Shown here piece after piece: positions 24,365-33,754 of a stretch of DNA of 64,000 bases. Position 1 is the first letter of the stretch. Every line of letters begins with the position of its first letter. Below the pieces are notes generated by a model. The model was not told the origin of the DNA. It made no database searches and was given only the letters and a program-made list of their open reading frames with translations. Source of the stretch: Ectopseudomonas toyotomiensis (GTDB lineage: Bacteria; Pseudomonadota; Gammaproteobacteria; Pseudomonadales; Pseudomonadaceae). A program made the translations under genes and the position numbers. The DNA lies in assembly GCF_900115695.1 (NCBI RefSeq), contig NZ_FOXK01000009.1, positions 124,001-188,000 of the forward strand, written 5' to 3'.

Positions 24365-26649
24365 GCCTGCGCATCGCAGTGCGCGAGCTGTGCGAGTTCA
24401 CCGCCAAGGAAGGTGACCTCGACCTGCGCTTCACCCCCTCACCCACCGCACAGGAGGGCATGGCCGGGCACGCCACGGTGGTGGCCCGGCGCGGCCCGGA
24501 TTACGTTTCCGAGCTGCCACTGATCGGCCAGTTCGAGGGGCTGACGGTCAGCGGCCGCGCCGATGGCTTCGACCCCGAATTTCGCCTGCTGGAAGAGATC
24601 AAGACCCACCGCGGCGACATCTCGCGCATCCCGGCCAACCACCGCCTGCTGCACTGGGCGCAGGTGAAGATCTACGGTTGGCTGCTGTGCCAGGAACTGG
24701 GCTTCGAGGAACTGGATCTGGCGGTGGTGTACTTCAACGTCATGACCCAGCAAGAAACGGTATTCCGCGAGCGCCACAGCGCCGCGTCGCTGGGTGAATT
24801 CTTCGCCCTGCACTGCCGCCGCTATATCGATTGGGCGCGGCAGGAACAGGCGCATCAGCAGGCACGCAATCAAGTACTGGAGAGTTTGAGCTTTCCCTAC
24901 GGCGAATTCCGCCATGGCCAGCGGCAACTGGCCGAGGCTGTGTATCGCGCTGCGCGTGACGGCCATTACCTGCTGGCGCAGGCCACCACCGGCATCGGCA
25001 AGACTCTTGGCACCCTGTTCCCGCAGCTCAAGGCCATGCCCGGCCAGCAGCTCGACCGCCTGTTCTTCTTGAGCGCCAAGACGCCGGGCCGGCGCCTGGC
25101 ACTGGATGCCCTGCAACGCCTGCGCGAACCAGAAACGCCGCTGCGCGTGCTGGAACACGTGGCCCGCGACAAGGCCTGCGAACACCCGAGCAAGGCCTGC
25201 CATGGCGACTCCTGCCCGCTGGCCAAGGGCTTCTACGACCGCCTGCCGGCAGCGCGCAGTGCGGCGCTCAAGGAACGCTGGCTGGATCAGCAGGCCGTGC
25301 GCAATATCGCCATCGCCCACGGCGTGTGCCCCTACTACCTGAGCCAGGAGCTGTGCCGCTGGAGCGACGTGGTGGTGTGCGACTACAACTACTACTTCGA
25401 CCTCGGCGCCCTGCTGCACAGCCTCACCCTGATCAACCAGTGGCGCGTCTGCCTGCTGGTGGACGAAGCGCACAACCTGGTGGAACGCGGGCGCGGCATG
25501 TACAGCGCCGAGCTGGATCAGGCGCGCTTCAAAGCCATGTGTCGCGACGCGCCGAAACGCCTGAAAAGCGTGCTGGAACGGGTCGACCGCCACTGGGATC
25601 AACTGCACCGCGAGCAGGAGGTGCCCTATCAGGTCTACCCGCTGGCGCCGGACTTGCTGCTCGCAGCCCTGGGCAAAGCCGTCAGCGCCATCACCGACCT
25701 GCTTACCGACCAACCGGAAGGCAACGCTGGCGAACTGCTCAGCTTCTATCTCGACGCCATGCTGTTCTGCCGCCTGGCGGAAAGCTTCGGCCCGCACTCG
25801 CTGTTCGATATCAATCGCGACGAGGCCGGCAACGGGCGTAGTTATTCGACCCTGTGCATCCGCAATATCCTCCCGGCGCCCTTTCTCGGCCCGCGCTTCG
25901 AGGACGCCCACAGCGCCACGCTGTTCTCCGCCACCCTCAGTCCCAGCCACTACTACCTCGACCTGCTCGGCCTGCCGGAAGAGACCCAATGCCTGGACGT
26001 GGCATCACCGTTCAGCGCCGAACAACTGCACGTGCAGGTGGTGCGTAACCTGTCCACCCGCTACCAGCACCGCGACGCCTCGTTGGCGCCGATCTGCCAG
26101 TTGATGGCGCGCCAGTACGCCGAACGCCCGGGCAACTACCTGGCCTTCTTCAGCAGCTATCAATATCTGGAACAGGTACTACAGGAGCTGCGCCGCGATC
26201 ACCCGCAGATTCCGGTATGGACGCAGTCACGCCAGATGGACGAAGCGGCGCGTCAGGGCTTTATCGAGCGCTTCCAGATCGGCGGCCGCGGCATCGGCTT
26301 CGCCGTACTCGGCGGCGTATTCGGCGAAGGTGTCGACCTGCCCGGCGAACGCCTGATCGGCGCCTTCGTCGCCACCCTCGGCCTGGCCCAGCTCAACCCC
26401 ATCAACGAAGAAATCCGCCAGCGCATGGACGCCCTGTTCGGCAATGGCTACGACTACACCTACCTCTACCCCGGCCTGCAAAAGGTCGTGCAAGCCGCTG
26501 GCCGGGTAATCCGCACGCCGGAAGATCAAGGCGTGCTCTACCTGATCGACGACCGCTTCGCCCGCCCGGAAGTACGCAGACTGCTGCCGACCTGGTGGCA
26601 GGTTGAGCTGCTGCGCTTGCCCGTCACGCTGCCTTTGCTGGAAAGCTGA
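24352..26649 (+). CDS. PD-(D/E)XK nuclease-like domain fused to an XPD/DinG-type Fe-S DNA helicase
   Basis: A 765-residue superfamily 2 helicase. Residues ~1-160 look like a Cas4/RecB-type nuclease domain: GRADGFDPEF (D71) and LEEIKTHRG (E82, K84), then QVKIYGWLL. Next come Walker A ATTGIGKT (211-218), a four-cysteine Fe-S set (C276, C283, C288, C326), Walker B DEAH (371-374), and the C-terminal motifs YLAFFSSYQYLEQVL, GVFGEGVDLPGE and QAAGRVIRTPEDQG. Such helicases unwind 5'-3'. The start is GTG 24352 or TTG 24361, both overlapping the fan1 stop, so the two proteins are made together. Joint action on crosslinks or flaps is inferred from this pairing. Confidence 0.88.
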   Translation: MERLSLRIAVRELCEFTAKEGDLDLRFTPSPTAQEGMAGHATVVARRGPDYVSELPLIGQFEGLTVSGRADGFDPEFRLLEEIKTHRGDISRIPANHRLLHWAQVKIYGWLLCQELGFEELDLAVVYFNVMTQQETVFRERHSAASLGEFFALHCRRYIDWARQEQAHQQARNQVLESLSFPYGEFRHGQRQLAEAVYRAARDGHYLLAQATTGIGKTLGTLFPQLKAMPGQQLDRLFFLSAKTPGRRLALDALQRLREPETPLRVLEHVARDKACEHPSKACHGDSCPLAKGFYDRLPAARSAALKERWLDQQAVRNIAIAHGVCPYYLSQELCRWSDVVVCDYNYYFDLGALLHSLTLINQWRVCLLVDEAHNLVERGRGMYSAELDQARFKAMCRDAPKRLKSVLERVDRHWDQLHREQEVPYQVYPLAPDLLLAALGKAVSAITDLLTDQPEGNAGELLSFYLDAMLFCRLAESFGPHSLFDINRDEAGNGRSYSTLCIRNILPAPFLGPRFEDAHSATLFSATLSPSHYYLDLLGLPEETQCLDVASPFSAEQLHVQVVRNLSTRYQHRDASLAPICQLMARQYAERPGNYLAFFSSYQYLEQVLQELRRDHPQIPVWTQSRQMDEAARQGFIERFQIGGRGIGFAVLGGVFGEGVDLPGERLIGAFVATLGLAQLNPINEEIRQRMDALFGNGYDYTYLYPGLQKVVQAAGRVIRTPEDQGVLYLIDDRFARPEVRRLLPTWWQVELLRLPVTLPLLES

Positions 26650-26663
26650 CAACACGCACCAGA

Positions 26664-28088
26664 TCAGGCGCCCGGCAGCTGCAGGATGACCTCCACGCCG
26701 CCCTCGACATTGCCGATGCGCAGCTCGCCGCCATGCAGCTCGGCCACTTCCTGCACGAAGTTCAGGCCAAGCCCGGTGCTCTTGCGGCCCCCATTGGGGC
26801 GCGGCAGGGAGTAGAAGCGTTCGGTCAGACGTGCCAGGGCGTAGTCGGGTATGGCTTCGCCCTGGTTGAACAGGCGCAGGACGATGCGCTCGCCATCGCG
26901 CTCGGCGGCGATGCGGATATGCCCGCCGGGCGGAGTGAAGTCGAGGGCGTTGTCCAGCAGATTGGCCAGTGCCTGGCGTAGCAGGAAGCGCTCGCCGCGC
27001 AGGCTGAGGCCTGCTGGCACAACCTGTTCAATCTGCAGGTTGGCGGCGGTGATACGCGCCTGCTGCGCTTGCAGCAGCTCGCCCACCAGCGGCGCCAGCG
27101 GCACTGCCACGCGCTCTTCCAGACCTTGACGCTGCTCCACTTGAGCCAGGTGCAGCAGGCGTTCGATCAGGTTCTGCAGGCGCGCGCTTTCCTGCTGGAT
27201 ATTGGCCACGAACCGCTGGCGCTGCTCGACCGGCATGTCGCCGTCGAGCAGTTCGGCGGCGCCGCGGATGGCCGCCAGCGGGCTCTTCAGCTCGTGGGTC
27301 AGGGTGTGCACGTAGCGCTCGACGTAGGCCTTGCCTTCCAGCTCGGTGCGCATACGCTCCACCGCCTTGGCCAGTTGCCCCAGTTCGCCGCCGCGCACAG
27401 TGGGCATCTCGGCGCGTTGGCCCTCGCTGACAGCCTGGGCGTAGCGAGTGAGCTTGCCCAGTGCGGCGCTGAGCCACCAGGACAGCCCCGCACCAATCAA
27501 CAGGCCAAGGCCGATCAACCCGGCACCGAGCCAGCCAAGACGCGTTTGCGAGCGCTCGATATAGGGCTGCAGGGTGCGGTTGGGTTTGGCCACCGAGACC
27601 ACGCCGATGATTCGCTCGCCGTCCTTGATCGGCGCGGCGACATACATCACCGAAGAGTCGGGATCGTCCGGGTCTTCGCGGGTCGAGCGGGCGCCGTACT
27701 GGCCGCGCAGGGTCAGCAGCACATCGTTCCAGCGCGAATAATCCTGGCCGACCGCCAGGCCTGTGGAGTCGAGCAGGACGATGCCCTGGGCGTCGGTGAC
27801 GTAGATGCGGTGGTTGACCTCGGCCTTGGTCAGCCCCCAGATGCTGGCCTGCGGCTGGCGCCGGCCATAGGCTTCCAGCGCTTCGTGCAGACGGCCTTGG
27901 CCGAGGGTGCCGGCCTTGACCTCGTCGCGCAGGATCTCGGCCAGCAGGTTGGCGGTATCGACCAGGGTTTCCTCGGTGCTCTGGCGTACGCCGGGGCGAA
28001 TCTCGTCCATCACCGTGCTCAGCACGAACCAGCCGGCCAGGCCAACGAAGAGGAAGTAGACGAGGAAGATGCGCACGCCCAGTGGCAT
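26664..28088 (-). CDS. creC: two-component sensor kinase CreC
   Basis: A 474-residue inner-membrane histidine kinase. It has membrane segments at ~7-25 and ~187-207 around a periplasmic sensor region, a HAMP region (~205-258), the phosphoacceptor H265 in LTHELKSPLAAIRGAAELL, and ATP-binding motifs including LLDNALDF and GRKSTGLGLNFVQEVAELHGG. It phosphorylates CreB. In P. aeruginosa CreBC is triggered by inhibition of the low-molecular-mass penicillin-binding protein DacB and drives creD. It follows creB by 3 bp. Confidence 0.95.
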   Translation of the reverse strand: MPLGVRIFLVYFLFVGLAGWFVLSTVMDEIRPGVRQSTEETLVDTANLLAEILRDEVKAGTLGQGRLHEALEAYGRRQPQASIWGLTKAEVNHRIYVTDAQGIVLLDSTGLAVGQDYSRWNDVLLTLRGQYGARSTREDPDDPDSSVMYVAAPIKDGERIIGVVSVAKPNRTLQPYIERSQTRLGWLGAGLIGLGLLIGAGLSWWLSAALGKLTRYAQAVSEGQRAEMPTVRGGELGQLAKAVERMRTELEGKAYVERYVHTLTHELKSPLAAIRGAAELLDGDMPVEQRQRFVANIQQESARLQNLIERLLHLAQVEQRQGLEERVAVPLAPLVGELLQAQQARITAANLQIEQVVPAGLSLRGERFLLRQALANLLDNALDFTPPGGHIRIAAERDGERIVLRLFNQGEAIPDYALARLTERFYSLPRPNGGRKSTGLGLNFVQEVAELHGGELRIGNVEGGVEVILQLPGA

Positions 28089-28091
28089 GAC

Positions 28092-28772
28092 TCAGGCCTC
28101 CGGTTCGAAACTGTAGCCCAGCCCGCGATGGGTCTGGATCGGCTCTTCGCTCGGGGCGATGGCGCGCAGTTTGGCGCGCACACTCTTGATATGGCTGTCG
28201 ATGTTGCGCTCGTAGCCGGCCTCGCTGGCCACGCCGAGGGCATCGAGCAATTGCTCGCGCGAATAGACCCGGCGTGGCTGACCGAGCAGCGTGCGCAACA
28301 GGCGAAATTCGTGACGAGTCAGACTCAGGGCTTGGCCATGGTAGTGAATGCGAAAGGCGGCATCGTCGATCTGAAAGGTGCTTGGCGCGCTGGCTGCTGG
28401 TGCTTCGCGCGGCGCCACGCGTTTGAGGATGGCCTTGACCCGAGCGGCCACCTCACGCGGGCTGAAGGGTTTGACCACGTAGTCGTCGGCGCCGATTTCC
28501 AGGCCCACCACACGGTCGATCTCCTCGCTGCGTGCGGTGAGGAAGATCACCGGCACCTCGGAGAAACGGCGCAGGCGCTTGCACAGTTCGAAGCCGCTGA
28601 TATCGGGCAGGCCGACATCGAGAATCGCCAGGTCGAAGGTGCCGTTTTCCAGTAGCGTCAGCGCCTCGCCGCCCAGGCTCGACCAGTGTGTGACGAAGCC
28701 TTCGGCCTGCAGGGCATAGACCAGCGTATCGGCAATCGCGGCTTCGTCTTCGACTATGAGTATCTGCGGCAT
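28092..28772 (-). CDS. creB: two-component response regulator CreB
   Basis: A 226-residue OmpR-family regulator. The receiver domain has the acidic pair in ILIVEDEAA, phosphoacceptor D52 in LAILDVGLPD and K in VVKPFSPREV. The winged-helix C-terminal domain ends TLLGQPRRVYSREQLLDALG and DSHIKSVRAKLR. It binds the TTCAC-N6-TTCAC tag, one copy of which precedes creD in this window. I chose the ATG at 28772 (MPQILIVEDE). It heads the creBC operon. Confidence 0.95.
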   Translation of the reverse strand: MPQILIVEDEAAIADTLVYALQAEGFVTHWSSLGGEALTLLENGTFDLAILDVGLPDISGFELCKRLRRFSEVPVIFLTARSEEIDRVVGLEIGADDYVVKPFSPREVAARVKAILKRVAPREAPAASAPSTFQIDDAAFRIHYHGQALSLTRHEFRLLRTLLGQPRRVYSREQLLDALGVASEAGYERNIDSHIKSVRAKLRAIAPSEEPIQTHRGLGYSFEPEA

Positions 28773-28977
28773 CGGGCGTCCTGCACCTGTTGGGCAACGG
28801 CGGCAGACTGCCGGGGGCCGGATCATGCGTCAAGCGGGCGATAGCGTAAGACTGGGGCAAGCCGCCAAAGGTGCCACCCTACGCGACAAGTGCCGCTGCG
28901 ACTGCATGGAGGCAGGAGGTAGAACGAAGCAGGATGCCAGAGTCGAAAGCGCCTCCCGCAAGGTTTTCGCTCACCTG

Positions 28978-29036
28978 TCGCCCGGATGCGATCCGGGAAA
29001 TCGTGCCATTCGTTCCCTGGATTGCATCCGGACTAC
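28978..29036. repeat. family C palindromes between creB and the CBS gene
   Basis: CCCGGATGCGATCCGGG and a facing GGATTGCATCCGGACTAC. The remainder of the 268-bp gap (28773-29040) shows the creB promoter region and no ORF that I can support. Confidence 0.7.
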
Positions 29037-29040
29037 GCGT

Positions 29041-29481
29041 TCAGGGAATCTCACCGCGGATGTACTGCTCCAGCTGACGGATCAGGTCGGCCTGTTCGGC
29101 AATGGTTTCCTTGACCAGGTCACCGATGGACAGCAGGCCGATCAGTTCGCCCTCGGCCAGTACCGGCAGGTGACGCAGACGGCGCTCGGTCATCAGCTCC
29201 ATGCAGTACTGCACGCTGTCACGCGGACCGACGCTGATGACGTCGCTGGTCATGATTTCACTGATCTTGGTGTTGAGCAGCGAACGCTCGGCCAGCGCTA
29301 CCTTGCGCACGTAGTCACGCTCGCTGACGATGCCTACCAGGCGCCCGCCGGAGAGCACCACCAGTGCCCCGACACCCTTTTCGGCCAGCACACGCAAACC
29401 GTCGAGCAGCGAATCCTCACGGTCGACGCTGTAAACGTAGGCATGGGCTTTATTGCGAAGAACTTCTGCGGCGGTTTTCAT
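29041..29481 (-). CDS. CBS domain pair protein
   Basis: A 146-residue protein made only of two CBS motifs: GVGALVVLSGGRLVGIVSERDYVRK (~37-61) and RRLRHLPVLAEGELIGLLSIGDLVKE (~99-124). CBS pairs bind adenine nucleotides and regulate partner proteins. As a stand-alone protein its partner is unknown. The family is widespread in Pseudomonas. The stop codon directly abuts the family C repeat. Confidence 0.88.
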   Translation of the reverse strand: MKTAAEVLRNKAHAYVYSVDREDSLLDGLRVLAEKGVGALVVLSGGRLVGIVSERDYVRKVALAERSLLNTKISEIMTSDVISVGPRDSVQYCMELMTERRLRHLPVLAEGELIGLLSIGDLVKETIAEQADLIRQLEQYIRGEIP

Positions 29482-29539
29482 GCTGGCGACTCCTTTTGTT
29501 GTTATCCGTTTTTAGCAGAGTTGGCCGCCGCGGTCAGCC

Positions 29540-31570
29540 TCACTCGAGGCTGAATCGTCCAGTATTCTGCGCCAGCCCTTCGCTGCCTCGGCGCAATTGC
29601 TCGGCGGCGCTGCTCACGGCCTGGGCGCCGTCGAGCAGTTGTCCGGCGGCCTGATCGACCTGCTGGATGTTGCCACTGACCTCATCGGCGGTGGCCGCCT
29701 GCTGCTCGGCGGCCGTAGCGATCTGCGCCAGGCGGTCGCTGACGCGTTGCACCGAGTCAACGATGTTCTGCAGTTCATCACCCATGGCCAACACGCTGCC
29801 GATATCGCCGTCGGCCTGGCTGCAGGCTTCTTCCATCAGGGTGACCGACTGACCAACCACGCGCTGCAGGTTGTCCACGGTCTGGGCGATTTCCTGGGTC
29901 GAGTCCTGGGTGCGTTTGGACAGCGAGCGCACTTCGTCGGCAACCACGGCAAAGCCTCGACCGGCCTCGCCCGCGCGCGCCGCCTCGATGGCGGCATTGA
30001 GTGCCAGCAGGTTGGTCTGCTCGGCAATACCCTTGATCACCTCGACCACGCGGTTGATCTGCTGGGTCTGATCACGCAATTGCTGCAACGCTGCGGCGCT
30101 GTCGCCGAGACGGCTGCTGAGGTGGCGCATGCTGGCGCTGGTGCGCTCACTGCGCTGGTTGCTGCTCAACGCCACCTCGCGGGTCTGCTGCGCTTCCACC
30201 GCTGCCTGCTCGCAGCTTTGCGCCACGCTCTGCGCGGTGGCGGCCATCTGCGTCGCGGCGGTGGCGATCTGACTCATCTGCGCCTGCTGCTGTTCGACGG
30301 CGTCCAGGGCATCACGCGCCTGACCACCGAGCAGTTGCACCGTGCTGTCCAGTTGCTGGCTTTCGCGGTTGACGCCCTGCAGCGAGTCGCGCATCTGCTC
30401 GACCGCAGTATTCAGCGCCTGGGCGATGGCGGCCAGGTCATCACGGCCGTTGACCTCCATGCGCACGCGCAGGTCGCCGTCACGCAGACCACGCGCAGCT
30501 TCGATGATGTTGCTGGTGCTGATGCGGATCGAGGCGTTCAGGCATATCAGTACGTACATCGCCAGCAGGGTGAGCGCGATGAAGGCGCCGATCACCTGGA
30601 CCATCGAGTGCAGCGCCTGCTGCCGGTAATAACCGAGGCTGGCGCTGAACTGCTGATAGAGCGCTTGCTGCAGGCCCTGCAACTGGCTCTCCAGCGCCTC
30701 GACACGCTGTACGAACTGCTCGGGCGTGAGCGCCATGGGGCTGGCCTCGAACATGTCGCGGTCGATCTGGGTGAGGAAGTCGTCGAATGCCTTGAGCGAG
30801 GCGTCAAAGGGCGCGCTCAGCTGGCGCATGGCCTGCGGCGCCTCGCGTGACAGGGTGATTTGCGCCTTGACCAGTTGCGCCCGCTGCTCGTCCAGGCTGC
30901 GGCGCAGGTCGCGGATCAGCACCCGGCTCTGCAGGGTGAAATGCTGCGAGACCACGGCGCCATGGCCCTGAGCGGCGAAGGTGCCGAGCTGCTCGAGCAG
31001 ACGCGGCATGATGTAAGTGATCTGCTCCATCATCAGGTAGGTGTCGAGGCGCGGATCGAGAATCAGGGTGCTGTCGGTCGCCACCTGCTCACGCAGAGCG
31101 ATCAGCGACAGCAGTGCCTTCTGGTAGCGTTCCAGCGCGTCGGGCAGGGCCACCTTGGTCAGCCCTGCAGCTCGCAAGCCGTCGCGTTCGCCCTGCAGGG
31201 CCTGGAAATGCTGGCGCGCCTGATCACTGATCAGCTCGCTCTGCAGCGGCTCGGCGGCCTGCTGCAAAGCCTCGTCGAGCCTGGCCTCGCGCTGCTGCAG
31301 CAGCCCCTGCGCGGCATTCTCGGTGCCTTTCCAACGCGCCAGCAGGGTGCGCTGGGCAATCAGCTCATGCTGCACCTGCGCCATGCGCTCCAGCGCTTGC
31401 GCACCTTCCACCTCGAAGTCCACGGACTGCAGACGTGACAAGTAATCACTGCTGATGACCCACAACGCGTATCCGAGCGGAAGCGCGAACAACAGGAACA
31501 CCAGCTGAAACTTGTGGGCAAAACTGAAACGCTGCAGCAGCCGTACACCCGGCTTGAGTACTCCCGTCAT
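29540..31570 (-). CDS. methyl-accepting chemotaxis protein
   Basis: A 676-residue chemoreceptor. It has a membrane helix at ~20-42 (FQLVFLLFALPLGYALWVIS), a ~280-residue periplasmic ligand domain that is almost entirely helical, and a second membrane helix (~320-345, VQVIGAFIALTLLAMYVLICL). A HAMP domain and the cytoplasmic coiled coil follow, with the conserved hairpin tip GIAEQTNLLALNAAIEAARA. The periplasmic domain lacks Cache-type motifs and looks like a long helical bundle with STLILDPRLDTYLMM; the ligand is unknown. There is no CheR-docking pentapeptide at the C-terminus. Monocistronic. Confidence 0.92.
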   Translation of the reverse strand: MTGVLKPGVRLLQRFSFAHKFQLVFLLFALPLGYALWVISSDYLSRLQSVDFEVEGAQALERMAQVQHELIAQRTLLARWKGTENAAQGLLQQREARLDEALQQAAEPLQSELISDQARQHFQALQGERDGLRAAGLTKVALPDALERYQKALLSLIALREQVATDSTLILDPRLDTYLMMEQITYIMPRLLEQLGTFAAQGHGAVVSQHFTLQSRVLIRDLRRSLDEQRAQLVKAQITLSREAPQAMRQLSAPFDASLKAFDDFLTQIDRDMFEASPMALTPEQFVQRVEALESQLQGLQQALYQQFSASLGYYRQQALHSMVQVIGAFIALTLLAMYVLICLNASIRISTSNIIEAARGLRDGDLRVRMEVNGRDDLAAIAQALNTAVEQMRDSLQGVNRESQQLDSTVQLLGGQARDALDAVEQQQAQMSQIATAATQMAATAQSVAQSCEQAAVEAQQTREVALSSNQRSERTSASMRHLSSRLGDSAAALQQLRDQTQQINRVVEVIKGIAEQTNLLALNAAIEAARAGEAGRGFAVVADEVRSLSKRTQDSTQEIAQTVDNLQRVVGQSVTLMEEACSQADGDIGSVLAMGDELQNIVDSVQRVSDRLAQIATAAEQQAATADEVSGNIQQVDQAAGQLLDGAQAVSSAAEQLRRGSEGLAQNTGRFSLE

Positions 31571-31732
31571 AGCGACACCTCAACGACCTAAAGGGCCTAC
31601 AGGCCTGGCAAAGAATTGCATATAGCAAAAAGCAGGCCCGGCGCCCCTTGGGGCAAGGAAGTCGATACTGGGCACTCTCGACGAGTGTAATGGCCAATGG
31701 GTATCAGCCTTTTCCGAAATGCGACAATTAAC

Positions 31733-32242
31733 TCAGCATTGGGGACGATCGCGGGTGTAACGCTCGGCCGGGTCCACGGCTGCACCAAGATCGCGCATGG
31801 CGCTGGCACCGATCAGCAGCGGATAGCTGAAGGTGCTGCGATCCGTCAGGTTGACTTCGATGGTGCGTTCCTCCTCGCCCAGGCAGATCGGCATCTCGAT
31901 CACCGGACGCTGCGAATAGGCGACTTCCTTGATCTCGGCGTCACTCTCTTCAGCGCGCTTCTTGATCTCGGCGATGCGCACCAGCGGGTGTTCGTAAACC
32001 GCATCTTCGGCGCCATCGACGGCCAGGCGGAAGCGTACCCAGTCTTCACCGTCGCGTTTGAAGGGTTCGATGTCTTTGGCCGATAGCGAGGCGGTCATCG
32101 CGCCGGTGTCCATCTTGGCCTTGAGGGTCTGGCCCAGAGCAGGGAGCTTGATCAGTTCATAGCGGCCGTAAAGGTCCGGTTGTTCATCGGCCATGGTCGG
32201 CAGAGTGATGGCGGCGGCCAGCAGGAGCAGAGCGTATTTCAA
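31733..32242 (-). CDS. retropepsin-like aspartic/zinc protease (RimB family, PF05618), exported
   Basis: A 169-residue protein with a short signal sequence (LKYALLLLAAAITLPTMA) and the catalytic-type motif KMDTGAMTASLSA, followed by PVIEMPICLGEEERTIEVNLTDR and YPLLIGASAMRDLG. This is the family annotated as ATP-dependent zinc protease, although the DTGA motif is that of retropepsins. I infer a TTG start at 32242, because AGGA lies seven bases upstream and the signal peptide follows at once; the longer ATG frame from 32323 has an unlikely N-terminus. Substrate unknown. Confidence 0.8.
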   Translation of the reverse strand: MKYALLLLAAAITLPTMADEQPDLYGRYELIKLPALGQTLKAKMDTGAMTASLSAKDIEPFKRDGEDWVRFRLAVDGAEDAVYEHPLVRIAEIKKRAEESDAEIKEVAYSQRPVIEMPICLGEEERTIEVNLTDRSTFSYPLLIGASAMRDLGAAVDPAERYTRDRPQC

Positions 32243-32322
32243 GGTCAGGTCCTCTCGTTTGCGGTAACCGAACCTACGACTGCCAGGCGCCTGGCATGTT
32301 CCCCTGCAAGAATGACAAAGCA

Positions 32323-33564
32323 TTACTGGCGGGTTCGCTGCTGAGGCATGCCGCTCCAGAGTTCGTCCAGGTTCTCGAAACCCCAGGCCGCCGCCGACTC
32401 GCGCCCGACGATACGATCCTGAGCCGTAGGTTTGCTCAGATCGATCACCACCGGCGGAATCTGCACCTTCGATTTGACCAGAAAGAATGCCTTGACCTTG
32501 GGCACCAGCAGCGACTTGGCATTCTGCTCCAGCACCACTGCCAGACGACCGCTTTCCAGACGCACCAGCGCTCCAACCGGATAGATACCGACGGTCTTGA
32601 CGAAGGCCTGGAATACCGCCTCATCGAAGTGTCCCTTCCACTCGGCCATCTTACGGATCGACTCGGCCGGGTCCCAGCCGGGCTTGTAGGGGCGGTTGGA
32701 GGTGATGGCGTCGTAGACATCACAGACCGCGCCCATCCTGGCGAACAGGCTGATCTGCTCGCCCTGCAGGCCGTGCGGGTAGCCGCTACCATCGACTTTC
32801 TCGTGGTGATGCAAGCAGACATCCAGCACCAGTGCGCTGACCTGCTTGCCAGCCAGGAGTATCTCGCCGCCGGCTTCGGGATGGCGGCGCACTGCCGAGA
32901 ACTCCGCGTCGCTGAGTTTACCGGGCTTGTTCAGCACGTCCGGGTCGATGGCCATCTTGCCTACGTCATGAAGCAGCCCGGCGAGGCCGGCCTCGCGTAC
33001 CGCCCCCTCACCCAGACCAAGCTGCCGTGCAAGGGCGATCATCAGTGCGCAGACCGCCACCGAGTGCATATAGGTATATTCGTCGGCATGTTTGAGTCGC
33101 GCCAGGCTGATCAAGGCATTGGGGTGGCGCATCACCGAATCGGAGATTGCCTCCACCAGCGACTCGGCCTGTTCGAAATTCAGAGCCTTGCCCATACGCG
33201 CATCGCAGAACATGCTCAGCACTGCCTGCTTGGAACGGGCACAGAGCTTGGCGGCGCGTTCCAATTCAGTATCCATCGATGCACTCAGCGCAGTGCTACG
33301 GGGCAGCGCCGCCGCCATCAGCGTGGCCTCGACCTCCTTCTGCGCCTCTGCCTCGGTACTGACAACGGCACCGGCCTCGACATCCAGGCCCTTGCTGACG
33401 TCGATCCACACTTCACCGATGCTGCTGGCCTGGATGCGCTGCAGATCCTGCGGTGAGTTGAGGAGAAATTTCGACTTCCAGAACGGATGATCCATCCATG
33501 ATCCGCAAAACTCCTGGACGTACATGCCGATGCGCAGATCGGCTACCGCAATGCGTTTCAACAT
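32323..33564 (-). CDS. HD-GYP cyclic-di-GMP phosphodiesterase with DUF3391 N-terminus
   Basis: A 413-residue cytosolic protein. The N-terminal DUF3391 domain reads MLKRIAVADLRIGMYVQEF. The HD-GYP domain holds LLHDVGKMAIDPDVLNKPG (HD pair), RRHPEAGGEILL and HHEKVDGSGYPHG (GYP), all metal ligands apparently intact, so it should be an active c-di-GMP hydrolase like P. aeruginosa PA4108. I start at ATG 33564; a frame from 33606 adds 14 residues outside the domain. The target process (motility or biofilm) is not shown by the context. Confidence 0.92.
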   Translation of the reverse strand: MLKRIAVADLRIGMYVQEFCGSWMDHPFWKSKFLLNSPQDLQRIQASSIGEVWIDVSKGLDVEAGAVVSTEAEAQKEVEATLMAAALPRSTALSASMDTELERAAKLCARSKQAVLSMFCDARMGKALNFEQAESLVEAISDSVMRHPNALISLARLKHADEYTYMHSVAVCALMIALARQLGLGEGAVREAGLAGLLHDVGKMAIDPDVLNKPGKLSDAEFSAVRRHPEAGGEILLAGKQVSALVLDVCLHHHEKVDGSGYPHGLQGEQISLFARMGAVCDVYDAITSNRPYKPGWDPAESIRKMAEWKGHFDEAVFQAFVKTVGIYPVGALVRLESGRLAVVLEQNAKSLLVPKVKAFFLVKSKVQIPPVVIDLSKPTAQDRIVGRESAAAWGFENLDELWSGMPQQRTRQ

Positions 33565-33754
33565 CGAGATAATCCAGAGCAGGTTGGCGGGAGGGTTCGA
33601 GCACATACCTCAAATGTTCGAACAATCCCCTTACATTCCACACTGATCAGCATCAAGGCTGCCGCGAAAAATGGCCATAGGCCACTAGTCGCATTTTTGA
33701 GACAAATTCTTCAGATGCTTATGATGGCCCCTTCGCGCCCGCCAAGGAGTTGAT

